Assembly (NCBI GenBank): GCA_964550025.1 | Contig: CAZJYI010000017.1 | Span: 40,675-104,674 of the forward strand | DNA: 64,000 nucleotides | Direction: 5' to 3' | DNA from: CAZJYI01 sp964550025 | GTDB lineage: Bacteria > Verrucomicrobiota > Kiritimatiellia > UBA8416 > CAYOBW01 | In this document: positions 16,585 to 24,978 of the stretch, piece after piece | Layout: each line of letters opens with the position of its first letter | Position numbering within the stretch: the stretch's first letter is position 1 | The notes under the pieces: model-generated | Told to the model about the DNA's origin: nothing | Seen by the model: only the letters and a program-made list of their open reading frames with translations | The model's database searches: none | Program-made: the position numbers and the translations under genes

Positions 16585-17118
16585 ATGGCGGACATCGACG
16601 TCGCGTTGTATGCGGGCGCCGACTTCATCACGGTCGATGGCCGGGCCGGTGGTACCGGCGCGGCGCCCAAGGTCGTGAAGCGCGCTGCGTCCGTCCCGAC
16701 GGTTTTTGCCTTGGCCCGCGCGCGGGCGGTCCTGAACGACAGGGGCGCCGAGAACGTTTCGCTGATCATTACCGGCGGCCTGCGGGTGTCGTCGGACTTT
16801 GCCAAGGCGCTTGCCATGGGGGCGGACGCGGTTGCGGTCGCCACCGCGGCCATGATGGCGGTGGGATGCCAGCAGTACCGCATCTGCGATACGGGCAGGT
16901 GTCCCGTCGGGATTGCCACTCAGGACCCGGCTCTCAGGGCGCGTTTGAACGTCGACAAATCCGCCACGCGGGTTGCGAACTTCTTCCGCGTGTGCACGGA
17001 CGAGCTAGAGGAGTTTGCCCGGTTGACGGGCAACGATGACGTACACGGTCTATCGATGGATGACTTGTGCACGACCAATTCAGAGATTTCCAACCATGTC
17101 GGGATCGAGCACGTGTGA
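16585..17118 (+). CDS. Orphan C-terminal FMN/3Fe-4S part of a glutamate-synthase-like protein
   Basis: The 177-residue product starts MADIDVALYAGADFITVDGR behind AGGGAGGG (16573-16580). It matches only the end of the FMN-binding glutamate synthase domain: GGTGAAPKVV, LIITGGLRVSSDFAKALAMG, CQQYRICDTGRCPVGIATQD. Its C-x5-C-x4-C is the 3Fe-4S ligand set, fully kept. The usual N-terminal half of the barrel, several hundred residues, is absent, so glutamate synthesis is unlikely. It may be a remnant with an accidental start, or a small electron-transfer piece retained between perR and rubrerythrin. Conservation of all motifs and a good ribosome site argue for recent truncation or retained use. Confidence 0.65.
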   Translation: MADIDVALYAGADFITVDGRAGGTGAAPKVVKRAASVPTVFALARARAVLNDRGAENVSLIITGGLRVSSDFAKALAMGADAVAVATAAMMAVGCQQYRICDTGRCPVGIATQDPALRARLNVDKSATRVANFFRVCTDELEEFARLTGNDDVHGLSMDDLCTTNSEISNHVGIEHV

Positions 17119-17143
17119 CACAAACAGACAGGAGGATGGCACG

Positions 17144-17644
17144 ATGGCAACGATGGACAACCTGCAGGAAGCATTTGCGGGCGAGAGCCAGGCAAACCGC
17201 AAATACCTCGCCTTCGCCAAGAAGGCGGAACAAGACGGTCTGCCGCAGGTGGCGAAGCTGTTCCGCGCCGCTGCCGAGGCCGAGACGATCCACGCCCACG
17301 CGCACTTTCGGGTGATGGGCGGGATCAAGAGCACCTCCGAGAACCTGGAGGCGGCGATTGAGGGAGAAGGGTTCGAGTTCCAGCAGATGTACCCCAAGAT
17401 GCTGGCGGAGGCCCAGGAAGAGGGGAACAAGCCGGCCGAGTTTTCTTTCAAGAATGCGCTGGCGGTCGAGGAGATCCACTACGGGCTCTATTCGAAGGCC
17501 CTGGAGGCCGTGAAGGCGGGCAGCGATATGACGGCAACCAGCATCTATGTCTGTCCCGTGTGCGGCAACACAGTGGAGGGGGGCGCTCCGGACACATGCC
17601 CGATCTGCAACGTTCCGGGCAGCAAGTTCATCGAGATTGCCTGA
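17144..17644 (+). CDS. Rubrerythrin
   Basis: The 166-residue protein, starting at ATG 17144 behind AGGAGG, has a four-helix diiron domain and a C-terminal rubredoxin domain. Diiron ligands lie in FAGESQANRKY, AEAETIHAHAH and LAVEEIHYGLY. The rubredoxin knuckles are CPVCG and CPICN. Rubrerythrin reduces hydrogen peroxide with electrons from rubredoxin or NADH:rubredoxin reductase in the cytoplasm and is typical of anaerobes and microaerophiles. It lies 25 bases after the glutamate-synthase fragment and downstream of the PerR-like regulator, its probable controller. Confidence 0.96.
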   Translation: MATMDNLQEAFAGESQANRKYLAFAKKAEQDGLPQVAKLFRAAAEAETIHAHAHFRVMGGIKSTSENLEAAIEGEGFEFQQMYPKMLAEAQEEGNKPAEFSFKNALAVEEIHYGLYSKALEAVKAGSDMTATSIYVCPVCGNTVEGGAPDTCPICNVPGSKFIEIA

Positions 17645-17660
17645 AGCGTGACGTGTGTCG

Positions 17661-17683
17661 GGTGTCGCGCATCGCGCGGCACC
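17661..17683 (+). terminator. Hairpin after rubrerythrin
   Basis: GGTGTCGCGC (17661-17670), loop ATC, GCGCGGCACC (17674-17683) pair over 10 bases with one G-T wobble, 17 bases after the rubrerythrin stop. There is no T-run, so it may stabilise the 3' end rather than terminate. Confidence 0.35.
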
Positions 17684-17857
17684 CGGCGCCGGTAGCGCGG
17701 TTGTGGAAGCATAGGCGGCGCCCGATGGTATGTCTCCGGCATACAGGAAGGAGATGATGGCGGAGGGTTGACCCGGAGAGCGTTGATCCTCAAGATGTGG
17801 GACATAAGCGTCAAGCGTGCCTGTTGAGTGTTGAGGGTCGCAGAGAGAAGGGAGGAC

Positions 17858-19060
17858 ATGATGGGTTACCGAAGTAGCAGTGTAGCACCTCTAGCGGGTG
17901 CGCTGGCCGCGTGCATGCTGGCCGGGTCGGGTATGTTTCAAGCAGCGACAAGTCCCGGCGGGCCGGCGGATGCGTCCCCGGTTCAGGAAGCGTGTCTTGG
18001 GCTTCCCGCTCTTCCGGTTCCGGAAGACAATCCGATGACCAAGGAGAAGGTCGCCCTGGGGGACAAGCTCTTCCACGATGAGCGGTTCAGCTCCGATGGC
18101 AAGGTCTCGTGCGCGACATGTCATGACAGGAAGAAGGCCTTCACTGACGGCCCGCTCAAGGTCTCGGAGGGAATCAAGAAGCTGAAGGGAACCCGGAACG
18201 CTCCAACCGTTCTCAATTCCGCTTTCAACCGGACTCAGTTCTGGGACGGGCGATCGCCCAGCCTCGAAGACCAGGCGCTGCATCCTTTCACCAATCCCAT
18301 CGAGATGGGGTTGAAGAACCATGAGCCCATTCTGAAGATCGTCCGATCGGATGAGGCGTACAAGAAGGCGTTCAAGCGTGTCTTCGGTGTGCCGGCCAAC
18401 AAGATCACGATGAAGGATGTCACGAAAGCCATCGCCGCTTTCGAACGGACCGTGATCGGAGGCAACAGTCGCTTCGACCGGTGGTACTTCAAGGGGGAGG
18501 ATACGCTCACCAAAGAGGAGCAGCGGGGGTTCAATGTCTTCCTGGAAAAGGGGCGCTGTGTTTCCTGTCACGTTGTCGAACACACGTCTGCCCTGTTCAC
18601 CGATCACAAGTTCCACAACGTGGGCGTGGGGATCAACAGGGTTCCCAAGGCGGACGTGGACCGGTTGGTAAACGAGTTCATGACAGCCAACTACAAGCAG
18701 GAAGACGTGGACGTGAAGGTCCTGAAGGACGCCAAGACATCGGAGATCGGCCGCGTTGCGGTGACACGGAACCTCAGCGAAGTAGGTGCGTTCAAGACGC
18801 CGACACTGAGGAACATCGACCTGACGGCGCCCTACATGCACGACGGCAGCCTCAAGACGCTCGAAGAGGTCGTGGATCACTATGACCGGGGCGGTGCCAG
18901 TTCGGACAACGAGACCATCACCCACTTCTTGAGCGGCGGAATAAGGCCCCTGAAGTTGAGTGACAGTGAGAAGAAGGAGTTGGTGGCGTTCTTGAAGACA
19001 CTGACCAGCCCGGACGCAGCGAAGGACGCAGGGAAGGCCGTGAAGAAGGGGGGGGAATAG
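17858..19060 (+). CDS. Di-haem cytochrome c peroxidase (CcpA/MauG family)
   Basis: The 400-residue protein has a signal peptide (PLAGALAACMLAGSGMFQAA) and two haem-c sites, CATCH (about 85-89) and CVSCH (about 234-238). Family motifs include ALGDKLFHDERFSSDGKVSC, GTRNAPTVLNSAF, FWDGRSPSLEDQA and FKTPTLRNIDLTAPYMHDGS. It reduces peroxide in the periplasm using electrons from small cytochromes, and the mono-haem cytochrome two genes on is a possible donor. AAGGGAGG at 17848-17855 serves ATG 17858 or 17861; the two differ by one residue. Three bases separate it from the phosphoesterase gene. Confidence 0.93.
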   Translation: MMGYRSSSVAPLAGALAACMLAGSGMFQAATSPGGPADASPVQEACLGLPALPVPEDNPMTKEKVALGDKLFHDERFSSDGKVSCATCHDRKKAFTDGPLKVSEGIKKLKGTRNAPTVLNSAFNRTQFWDGRSPSLEDQALHPFTNPIEMGLKNHEPILKIVRSDEAYKKAFKRVFGVPANKITMKDVTKAIAAFERTVIGGNSRFDRWYFKGEDTLTKEEQRGFNVFLEKGRCVSCHVVEHTSALFTDHKFHNVGVGINRVPKADVDRLVNEFMTANYKQEDVDVKVLKDAKTSEIGRVAVTRNLSEVGAFKTPTLRNIDLTAPYMHDGSLKTLEEVVDHYDRGGASSDNETITHFLSGGIRPLKLSDSEKKELVAFLKTLTSPDAAKDAGKAVKKGGE

Positions 19061-19063
19061 GCT

Positions 19064-20131
19064 ATGAAGAGCATCAGTCGACGCGGGTTCATGGGAAAGA
19101 TAACGGCCGCAACGGCCTTGTCGCTGTCGCCGGCAACGTCGGTGAAACTAGCACTCGGAGCACAGGACGGAGACTTCACGTTCGCGTACATCTCCGACGC
19201 GCACATCCAGCACATCAAGGGAAAGCACTTCGTCAGAAACTGGGACCAGGGGCTGAAGCGGGCGGTAGCGGAGGCCAACCTGATGCAGCCTAAGCCGGAC
19301 TTCTGCATTTTCGGGGGGGACCTGGCGCAGTTGGCCAAACCCGAAGAGCTCGATCACGGCGCCGAGATCATGTCGGCTCTGAACTACAAGACGTACTACG
19401 TCATGGGCGAACACGACTACTACCTGGATCTTGGCAGGAAATGGATGAAGCTATTTGGCCCGCAGTTCTACAGCTTCGACCACAAGGGCGTTCACTTCGT
19501 TGTTCTGAACAGCATTTTGACGACCAACGAGTGGACCAACAAGTGGCCGACAGACGAGCAGCGGATGCTGGAGATGGCCGGACTCGATAATCCCAACGGA
19601 TCGCCGTTCATGGTGGGCGAGCAACAGCGGGAGTGGCTCAGACGGGACTTGGACAAGGTCGACAAGAGCACCCCCATGGTCGTCTTTTCCCACTCGCCGA
19701 TTCAGAAGATCTACAAGGGGTGGAACTTCTGGACCGATGACGCGGAGCAGGTCCAGGCGCTGCTCAAACCGTTCAAGAAGGTGACGGTCATATACGGCCA
19801 CGTTCACCAGATTCAGTACAACCAGATCGGGAACATCTCTTTCCACGCCGTGATGGCCACCGCGTGGCCCTGGCCGTATCCGCGATCATACGCGTTGGCG
19901 GAGAGCCATATGCCTGTTCTGACCGTGCCGATGAACCGGGCCGACCCGTTCTTCGAGCGCGATGCAACGGGATGGCAGTTCATGAATATGAAGACCGGGA
20001 ATGTCGACGTTCACTACCATCTCCCCAATAACGCCAACAGAACGGTCGCCTTCAACAAGAAGACCAAACGGCCGGAAGACACGTCATATCAGGACGAGAG
20101 TAAGAGGGTGCCTGCACAGACTCACTATTGA
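19064..20131 (+). CDS. Tat-exported calcineurin-like metallophosphoesterase
   Basis: The 355-residue product starts MKSISRRGFMGKITAATALS, a twin-arginine signal (SRRGFMGK). The metallophosphoesterase core has SDAH (D45-x-H47), GGD (84-86), GEHD (115-118, in place of the usual GNHD), FSHSP and GHVHQ, so all metal ligands but the GNHD Asn are kept. It should act on a phosphoester in the periplasm; the substrate is unknown. It is wedged between a cytochrome c peroxidase and a small cytochrome c in a tight operon (3 and 32 bases), an unusual partnership. The Asn-to-Glu change at the GNHD motif deserves note. Confidence 0.9.
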   Translation: MKSISRRGFMGKITAATALSLSPATSVKLALGAQDGDFTFAYISDAHIQHIKGKHFVRNWDQGLKRAVAEANLMQPKPDFCIFGGDLAQLAKPEELDHGAEIMSALNYKTYYVMGEHDYYLDLGRKWMKLFGPQFYSFDHKGVHFVVLNSILTTNEWTNKWPTDEQRMLEMAGLDNPNGSPFMVGEQQREWLRRDLDKVDKSTPMVVFSHSPIQKIYKGWNFWTDDAEQVQALLKPFKKVTVIYGHVHQIQYNQIGNISFHAVMATAWPWPYPRSYALAESHMPVLTVPMNRADPFFERDATGWQFMNMKTGNVDVHYHLPNNANRTVAFNKKTKRPEDTSYQDESKRVPAQTHY

Positions 20132-20163
20132 GCGGCGATGGAAGACCGTAAGGAGACAACAGC

Positions 20164-20577
20164 ATGAAGAAGGCAATTGCAGCCATTGCGGCGTGTTTGG
20201 TTCTGGGAACCGTATTCTGTGTTCTGAACACTACCGCTGACGAGTTCACAGAGGGAGATTTGGAGAGATGGCAGAAGGAATACGATGCCGCCGTCAAGTA
20301 CGGGAGAGAACTGTGGGTCAGCGGCACGGCTCTGGGGACGAATGGCGTCGCGTGTGCCCAGTGCCATCCCAATGCGGCCAACACGCACCCGGAGACGTAC
20401 CCGAAGTTCCAGAAGCAGATTGGCAAAGTGGCGACCCTGGGGGAGATGATCAACTTCTGTATCCGCAACCCCCTTGAGGGCAAGGCGCTCAAACTCGATT
20501 CAAAGGAGATGATTGCGCTGCAGGCGTATATTGCTTCCGAGAGGAGAGGTGTGCAGCTTGCCCCCGGAATGCACTAG
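20164..20577 (+). CDS. Mono-haem c-type cytochrome
   Basis: The 137-residue protein has a signal peptide (MKKAIAAIAACLVLGTVFCV) and one haem site, CAQCH, in TNGVACAQCHPNAANTHP. The C-terminal half resembles SoxX/class-I-like small cytochromes (GEMINFCIRNPLEGKALKLD, MIALQAYIASE) with a methionine in KEMIALQ as a possible axial ligand. AAGGAG lies just upstream of ATG 20164. It is the last gene of the peroxidase-phosphoesterase operon and could pass electrons to the peroxidase. Confidence 0.88.
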   Translation: MKKAIAAIAACLVLGTVFCVLNTTADEFTEGDLERWQKEYDAAVKYGRELWVSGTALGTNGVACAQCHPNAANTHPETYPKFQKQIGKVATLGEMINFCIRNPLEGKALKLDSKEMIALQAYIASERRGVQLAPGMH

Positions 20578-20580
20578 CCA

Positions 20581-20627
20581 GTAGCCGTTGCGGAAAGCCA
20601 GTAGCCCGCGGTTGCCGAACGCGGGCT
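20581..20627. repeat. Intergenic repeat with hairpin
   Basis: It starts with GTTGCGGAAAGCCAGTA (20587-20603), identical to 9544-9560, and continues with a hairpin AGCCCGCG (20603-20610) / CGCGGGCT (20620-20627). It directly precedes the SdhB remnant. Confidence 0.6.
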
Positions 20628-20657
20628 TCCCGCTGACAACACGTCGCTGCTGCAGGC

Positions 20658-20848
20658 TTTCGAGCTGGGCACCTGCTCGACTGCGCCCACGGGGTGTGCG
20701 GCTCGGACGCGATGCGCGTCAACGGGGAGGAACGCTTGGCCCGCAAGACGCTGGTCCGCGACGTGTTGTCGGAGGACGGTGGCCCCATCCGCGTCTGCCC
20801 GCGCAGCGTCAAGATTACGAAGCACATCAACGTCGCCAAACGGGCAAG
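20658..20848 (+). pseudogene. Remnant of a succinate dehydrogenase/fumarate reductase iron-sulfur subunit gene
   Basis: The frame reads AGHLLDCAHGVCGSDAMRVN, then GEERLARKTLVRDVL and PIRVCPRSVKI, matching the 2Fe-2S N-terminal domain of SdhB/FrdB (normally C-x4-C-x2-C...C). Here one of the expected cysteines is Asp (GVCGSDAM), and another is replaced at LARK. There is no start codon or signal of translation, and the frame runs into repeats after 20848. A clear gene fragment, about 60 residues of roughly 240. Confidence 0.6.
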
Positions 20849-20852
20849 TAGC

Positions 20853-21025
20853 ACCCCGCTCCCGCGGGGTGACCAGTGGCGCGGGTGTCCGACCCGCGCA
20901 TTCCCATGCTGAGTGAGCGTGAAGCGAAAGGCGCATACGGCACGTGTCCTGCCTTGCTATTGCGACTGCGCGTGCGCGGGGTGCGGGTCAGAGACCCGCA
21001 CCGACTGTCACCGGCTGAAAGCCGG
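20853..21025. repeat. Cluster of four hairpin repeats
   Basis: Four stems follow each other: ACCCCGC/GCGGGGT (20853-20870), GCGCGGGT/ACCCGCGC (20879-20899), GGTGCGGGTC/GACCCGCACC (20980-21002) and CCGGC/GCCGG (21011-21025). The first two units recur with few changes at 54574-54647. Together they fill much of the spacer between the cytochrome operon and the LRR-like gene; no gene is seen in 21026-21192. Confidence 0.7.
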
Positions 21026-21192
21026 CGGTACAGGCCAGATGACGATGCGGGCCTTGGGTGGACAAGGAACGGTTGTTTGACCGGGTCGCCGGTGGCACGT
21101 AGTATCTCGATAGCAATCACGATCCGGACGGAGGCTCGAGAACTGATGAGGTCGGCATGGCACGTGCAAGATCGAATGCGAGGGGGGAACGC

Positions 21193-22209
21193 GTGAAAGT
21201 GATTCCTGCACTACTGGCTGCCGGGGCACTCATGTATGCCGCCGATGGCCGTGGTTTCGCGGACGAGGCAACCCGCCGTGTGCTGCGCTTTCCAGAAGAC
21301 CGGTCGCTTGGCGAGTTGAAGGCGCAATACGCGGCTGCCGTTCGGCACGCGGCTGCCGTTCAGCCTGAGTGCGCCGCTTTGTGGATGCATTACCGGGGCT
21401 GGAAGCCCCTGGGAAGAGCCAGGGGGGCGGTCACTGTGCCTGCCGGTCATCACGTTGTACTCCATCTCTACAGCGACGCATGCAAGGACTTGTCGTCGCT
21501 GGCGAAGCTAAAACCCGACGACCTCTATGGCGTCCAGATGAACTGGCATACCGCCCGGGGCGTTCCGTACAACAATCAGTTGGTGCACTTGGCCAACCTG
21601 CGTGATCTCAGGTGCCTCACACTCTCCACAACCAACCTGACGGCAACCCGACTGTCAGAGCTGCAGGAACTCCGGCATCTTGAGAGACTCAGCATCGGCC
21701 GGATGAACGGCAATGATGACTTGATCCGCCAGATATCGACATTTCAGAGCCTCAAGGCCCTCTACCTCGAATGGAGCCAGGAACCCTTGTCCCTGAAACA
21801 CTTGGCAAACCTGCCGAAGCTCGAGATGCTGAGCCTTTTCTCCTGCCTGGTGACGGACGAGATGGCGGAGGACCTGGTGTCGCTGCGGAATCTCAAATCG
21901 TTGCGCTTTGACGGGACAATGCTCTGGTTGTCAGGTGGAGGCAACAAGCTGACGGACACCGGGTTCGCCCGCATCTCAAGAATCACGCCGCTGGAATCTC
22001 TCGCTGTTGCCGGGGGACGCCCGACATTCAAGAGCGTGGAGCATCTCTCCAAGCTGGAGAACCTCCGAGAATTGAGCCTGGAGCGACACAGTATGTCAAC
22101 GGCCGGGAGACAGCGTCTCGACATGCTTCAGAAGGTGCTGGAGGAACGCCGGCGCGTCACTCAATCACCAGATCCCCAGCATCCCACCACCTCGCCCAGT
22201 GGTCGTTGA
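21193..22209 (+). CDS. Secreted leucine-rich-repeat-like protein
   Basis: I start at GTG 21193, behind GAGGGGGGAACGC, because it puts a signal peptide (KVIPALLAAGALMYAADGRG) at the N-terminus; ATG 21157 is an alternative. The 338-residue product has repeated leucine-rich units: NLRDLRCLTLSTTNLTATRL, ELRHLERLSIGRMNGND, SFQSLKALYLEWS-like, LPKLEMLSLFSCLVTDEMAE, LRNLKSLRFDGTML, LENLRELSLERHSMS. This layout suits a periplasmic or surface protein-binding scaffold. The function is not known, and it stands alone among repeat-rich spacers. Confidence 0.72.
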   Translation: MKVIPALLAAGALMYAADGRGFADEATRRVLRFPEDRSLGELKAQYAAAVRHAAAVQPECAALWMHYRGWKPLGRARGAVTVPAGHHVVLHLYSDACKDLSSLAKLKPDDLYGVQMNWHTARGVPYNNQLVHLANLRDLRCLTLSTTNLTATRLSELQELRHLERLSIGRMNGNDDLIRQISTFQSLKALYLEWSQEPLSLKHLANLPKLEMLSLFSCLVTDEMAEDLVSLRNLKSLRFDGTMLWLSGGGNKLTDTGFARISRITPLESLAVAGGRPTFKSVEHLSKLENLRELSLERHSMSTAGRQRLDMLQKVLEERRRVTQSPDPQHPTTSPSGR

Positions 22210-22254
22210 GTGCGATGGCCGGATCCGCCCGTCACTGCTGGTCGTCTGGCCGTG

Positions 22255-22345
22255 CCAGTAGCGCCGGCTTTCCTTGTCCCGCCGAAGCCCCCGGGCGAAG
22301 GAGGAAGCCGGTGAAACGTTCCGCCGGCTTTCCTGCCGGAGGGTG
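22255..22345. repeat. Intergenic inverted repeats
   Basis: CCAGTAGCGCCGGCTTTCC (from 22255) resembles GGTAGCGCCGGCTTTC at 54596. Imperfect inverted copies (GGAAGCCGG near 22312; CCGCCGGCTTTCC near 22321) follow. It belongs to the same spacer repeat family and lies between convergent genes. Confidence 0.5.
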
Positions 22346-22375
22346 AATGACGCGACTGTGCGGGACAAGCGCATC

Positions 22376-24721
22376 CTACTCCAGATCCGGGCCTTTGATA
22401 CGTTCACCGTTTCGCTGCCGGGCCTGGTCTTCGGGGTTGAAGGTGCCGTAGAACAGGGCGGTGGTGTCCATCCAGGTGACGAGGCGCTCGAGGTCGCTGT
22501 TGGAGAGTTGGACTTTCTTGTGTCCCTTGTCGAGGTGCCTCATGAGCTTGCTTCCGCGTGCGCCGAAGTGGTCCGGTTTGCTCAGCGGTTCGCTGTTGTC
22601 CGCTCGCCCCCAGGCCGAGTAGAACACGCGCTTGACGAGCTGGTTGTACGATTCGGTGAATGCCTTTTCCGGTTTTGCGGTGAGGGACATGCCTGCCGCG
22701 GGCTTCGGGCCGCCGTGGCATCGTACGCAGTGCTTGTCCAGCACGGGTTGCACGAGCAGCGGGTAGGAGAGCGGGTTCGAGCCGTCCGGGCCGGGAACGA
22801 TCTCTGAAGGAGGGCGTCGGAGCGCTTGGAGGCTCTTTCCCGCGGGCGGGGCCGAGGAGCGTGGTTCGTGACATCCTACGCAGGAGGCGGTCTCGCCGGG
22901 CTGGAGGTAGGTCAGGCTGCGCATGCTCTGAATCGAGCGGCCCTGTTTGTCGAGCGCCTGGAAGAGGAGCGGGATGCCGGCGGGGGCATGGAAACAGGCC
23001 GAGCCGTCGGGCTCAACGGGAGCCGTGCCGAGGACTTGCTTTCCTGGTGACGCGTTGGCCTGGCCGACGCGCGGGTTGTTGATGTGCGGCGTGGTTTTCG
23101 GGAGCACCTGCACGATGCGCAGCCGCTCGGCACGGTTTGCTTCGCCGGGCGGAAGCGGCGGATAGGCTTCATGCACGTTCTGCACGATGAAGACACCGGT
23201 GCGCGCGGCGGCGTCTTCCCGGACGCTTGGGATTGCCGGCGGCACGCGGCGCGGGCGAACGGGCATGGGCCAGAGGCTGCAGATCTCGGGATCGCGGTAC
23301 AGCAGTTCGCGGTTCCCGAAGCTGTCGACGACGTAGAGTCCGAACATGTCCGGGTGGTTCGCGTTCGGTTCGCCGATGAGCGGAAGGTAGCTGTAAGCAG
23401 CGAGGAAGGTGGTTTCCGAGAGCGGGTATGGGCTCCGGTAGCAGTGTCCCGGCCATCGTTTCTGCGCGCGGGGAACGGGCCTGCGCTCCTTGACGCCCGC
23501 CGTGCCGCGCCAGCCTCCTTCGCCTGTCTTGCTCCGCCGGACAGTGGATTCGCTTTCGGGGAAGGGCACGTCCGGGGTGAGCCGTGTGATCGCATCCATG
23601 CTGTCCAAGCCGCGCGTCACATCGATGCGGATGATCGATCCCGCGGTCATGGCGTGGTGGGCCGCGGCCGTGGCCATGATTCTGCGGGACCCCGGGATCG
23701 GCCGCGCCTCCCAGGTGCCAACGGGGTTGCGGACATAGTTCCCGAAGTACTCGCTGGGCGCCGTGCCGTCGGGACGCGTCGCCCAAAGCTGCTGGTAGTA
23801 GACGGCGTTGCGGTCCACGTAGTCCCATCGCGTGTAGATGACGCGGCCGTCGTTGAGCACGGCGGGGTCCCACTCGTGCGTTTCGTGGCGCGAGATCAAC
23901 TTCAGATCCGAACCGTCGGGTTTGACGGTTGCCAGGGCGTAGACGGGGCAGGGGCCGCGCCCGCAGCGATGGTACCCGCCGCGGCGTGTTGAAGTGAACA
24001 GGATTCTGCCGTTGGGTAGGTAGGTGGGCGAGAAGTCATCGAACGGGCCCTTGGTGATCTGTCGCAAGCCCTTGCCGTCGATGCCGATCTCGTAAATGTG
24101 GTAGTGCACACCCGCCTTGGGTTTCCGGTCGTCAACCGGTCTCTGCTCGGCTGAGTCAAGGCGGCAATATGCGAAGAGCACGCGTTTTCCGTCGTAGCTC
24201 AGTTCGGGGTGCTGATAACTGCCGACGGGCAATGCGCCCACGGTCAGTTCGCGACACGTCATGCTCTCCCCAGGTGCCTCCAGAACGAACACGCCGCCGC
24301 CCGGTCGCGCCCACATCCCGTAGTACTGCGTCAACTGGTGGCTGAAGCGCGAAGGAACCTGCTTGACGAAGAGTATGGGGCACTTGGGAATGACGGGGTT
24401 TGCGAAGACCATGCGGCGTCGAACGGTGTGCACGCGCCGCCATAGCTGCTCCCATTTCCCTTCGTCGTCTGTGGCGCCGGCCGCCAGGGACTCGGCCCGG
24501 TCGTGGCACTTCTCCCATTCGGGAAGCAGACGGCCGAGCGAGATGCGCCGTGCCCTCAAGTCGTTCACCAGGAGATCCCCGCAGGCCAACACGTTGGTGA
24601 CGGCTTCCCGCAGGGGGACGGGCTCCTTTGGCGTGCCGATCCCGTCGTGCATGCGCCAGTCGGACTCGACTGCGGACGTCATCACTGCCGCGGCAACGAG
24701 AAGGAATGTTCCTGTTTCCAT
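22376..24721 (-). CDS. Secreted propeller protein with two CXXCH haem sites (hydrazine synthase alpha-like family)
   Basis: The 781-residue product starts METGTFLLVAAAVMTSAVES (signal peptide, GAAGG upstream). A long TolB/WD40-like propeller follows (QHPELSYDGKRVLFAY, DDFSPTYLPNGRILFTSTRR, EWDPAVLNDGRVIYTRWDYV). The C-terminal part has CVGCHE and CVRCHGG, two haem-c sites. This architecture is the family annotated as 'hydrazine synthase subunit alpha' homologues, widespread in PVC bacteria without anammox metabolism, so a redox or carbohydrate-linked role is more likely. It is a lone minus-strand gene between repeats. Confidence 0.78.
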   Translation of the reverse strand: METGTFLLVAAAVMTSAVESDWRMHDGIGTPKEPVPLREAVTNVLACGDLLVNDLRARRISLGRLLPEWEKCHDRAESLAAGATDDEGKWEQLWRRVHTVRRRMVFANPVIPKCPILFVKQVPSRFSHQLTQYYGMWARPGGGVFVLEAPGESMTCRELTVGALPVGSYQHPELSYDGKRVLFAYCRLDSAEQRPVDDRKPKAGVHYHIYEIGIDGKGLRQITKGPFDDFSPTYLPNGRILFTSTRRGGYHRCGRGPCPVYALATVKPDGSDLKLISRHETHEWDPAVLNDGRVIYTRWDYVDRNAVYYQQLWATRPDGTAPSEYFGNYVRNPVGTWEARPIPGSRRIMATAAAHHAMTAGSIIRIDVTRGLDSMDAITRLTPDVPFPESESTVRRSKTGEGGWRGTAGVKERRPVPRAQKRWPGHCYRSPYPLSETTFLAAYSYLPLIGEPNANHPDMFGLYVVDSFGNRELLYRDPEICSLWPMPVRPRRVPPAIPSVREDAAARTGVFIVQNVHEAYPPLPPGEANRAERLRIVQVLPKTTPHINNPRVGQANASPGKQVLGTAPVEPDGSACFHAPAGIPLLFQALDKQGRSIQSMRSLTYLQPGETASCVGCHEPRSSAPPAGKSLQALRRPPSEIVPGPDGSNPLSYPLLVQPVLDKHCVRCHGGPKPAAGMSLTAKPEKAFTESYNQLVKRVFYSAWGRADNSEPLSKPDHFGARGSKLMRHLDKGHKKVQLSNSDLERLVTWMDTTALFYGTFNPEDQARQRNGERIKGPDLE

Positions 24722-24978
24722 GGGGGCCCTTCGTAACGACGAGCCTACGAGAAAGCAGGTTGAAGGGTCAAGAGTTGCGCCTGCGTATCGTAAGGGTGCC
24801 AAGGCGACGGCAGCGAGAGTAGAGCGAACAGAAGTCGGGGTCGTGAGGTAGTCGTTGGACAGCAGGATGGAGTCACCCGCTTGACAGATAGTTTGCGCTG
24901 TGAGGCGGAGATTCTTGGAACAAACCGGCTGCGAGAGGCGTCTTCTTACTTGAAAGGGCAGATACAGAATTCGGAGTT

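Noticed and set aside
22376..24721. Evidence for anammox metabolism
   Set aside because: The protein is only an HzsA-family homologue; beta and gamma subunits and hydrazine dehydrogenase are absent from the window.
24881..24904. Promoter for the gene at 24979 from TTGACA at 24881
   Set aside because: The -35 is perfect but the -10 position reads GC-rich (around GAGGCG), so it is not convincing.
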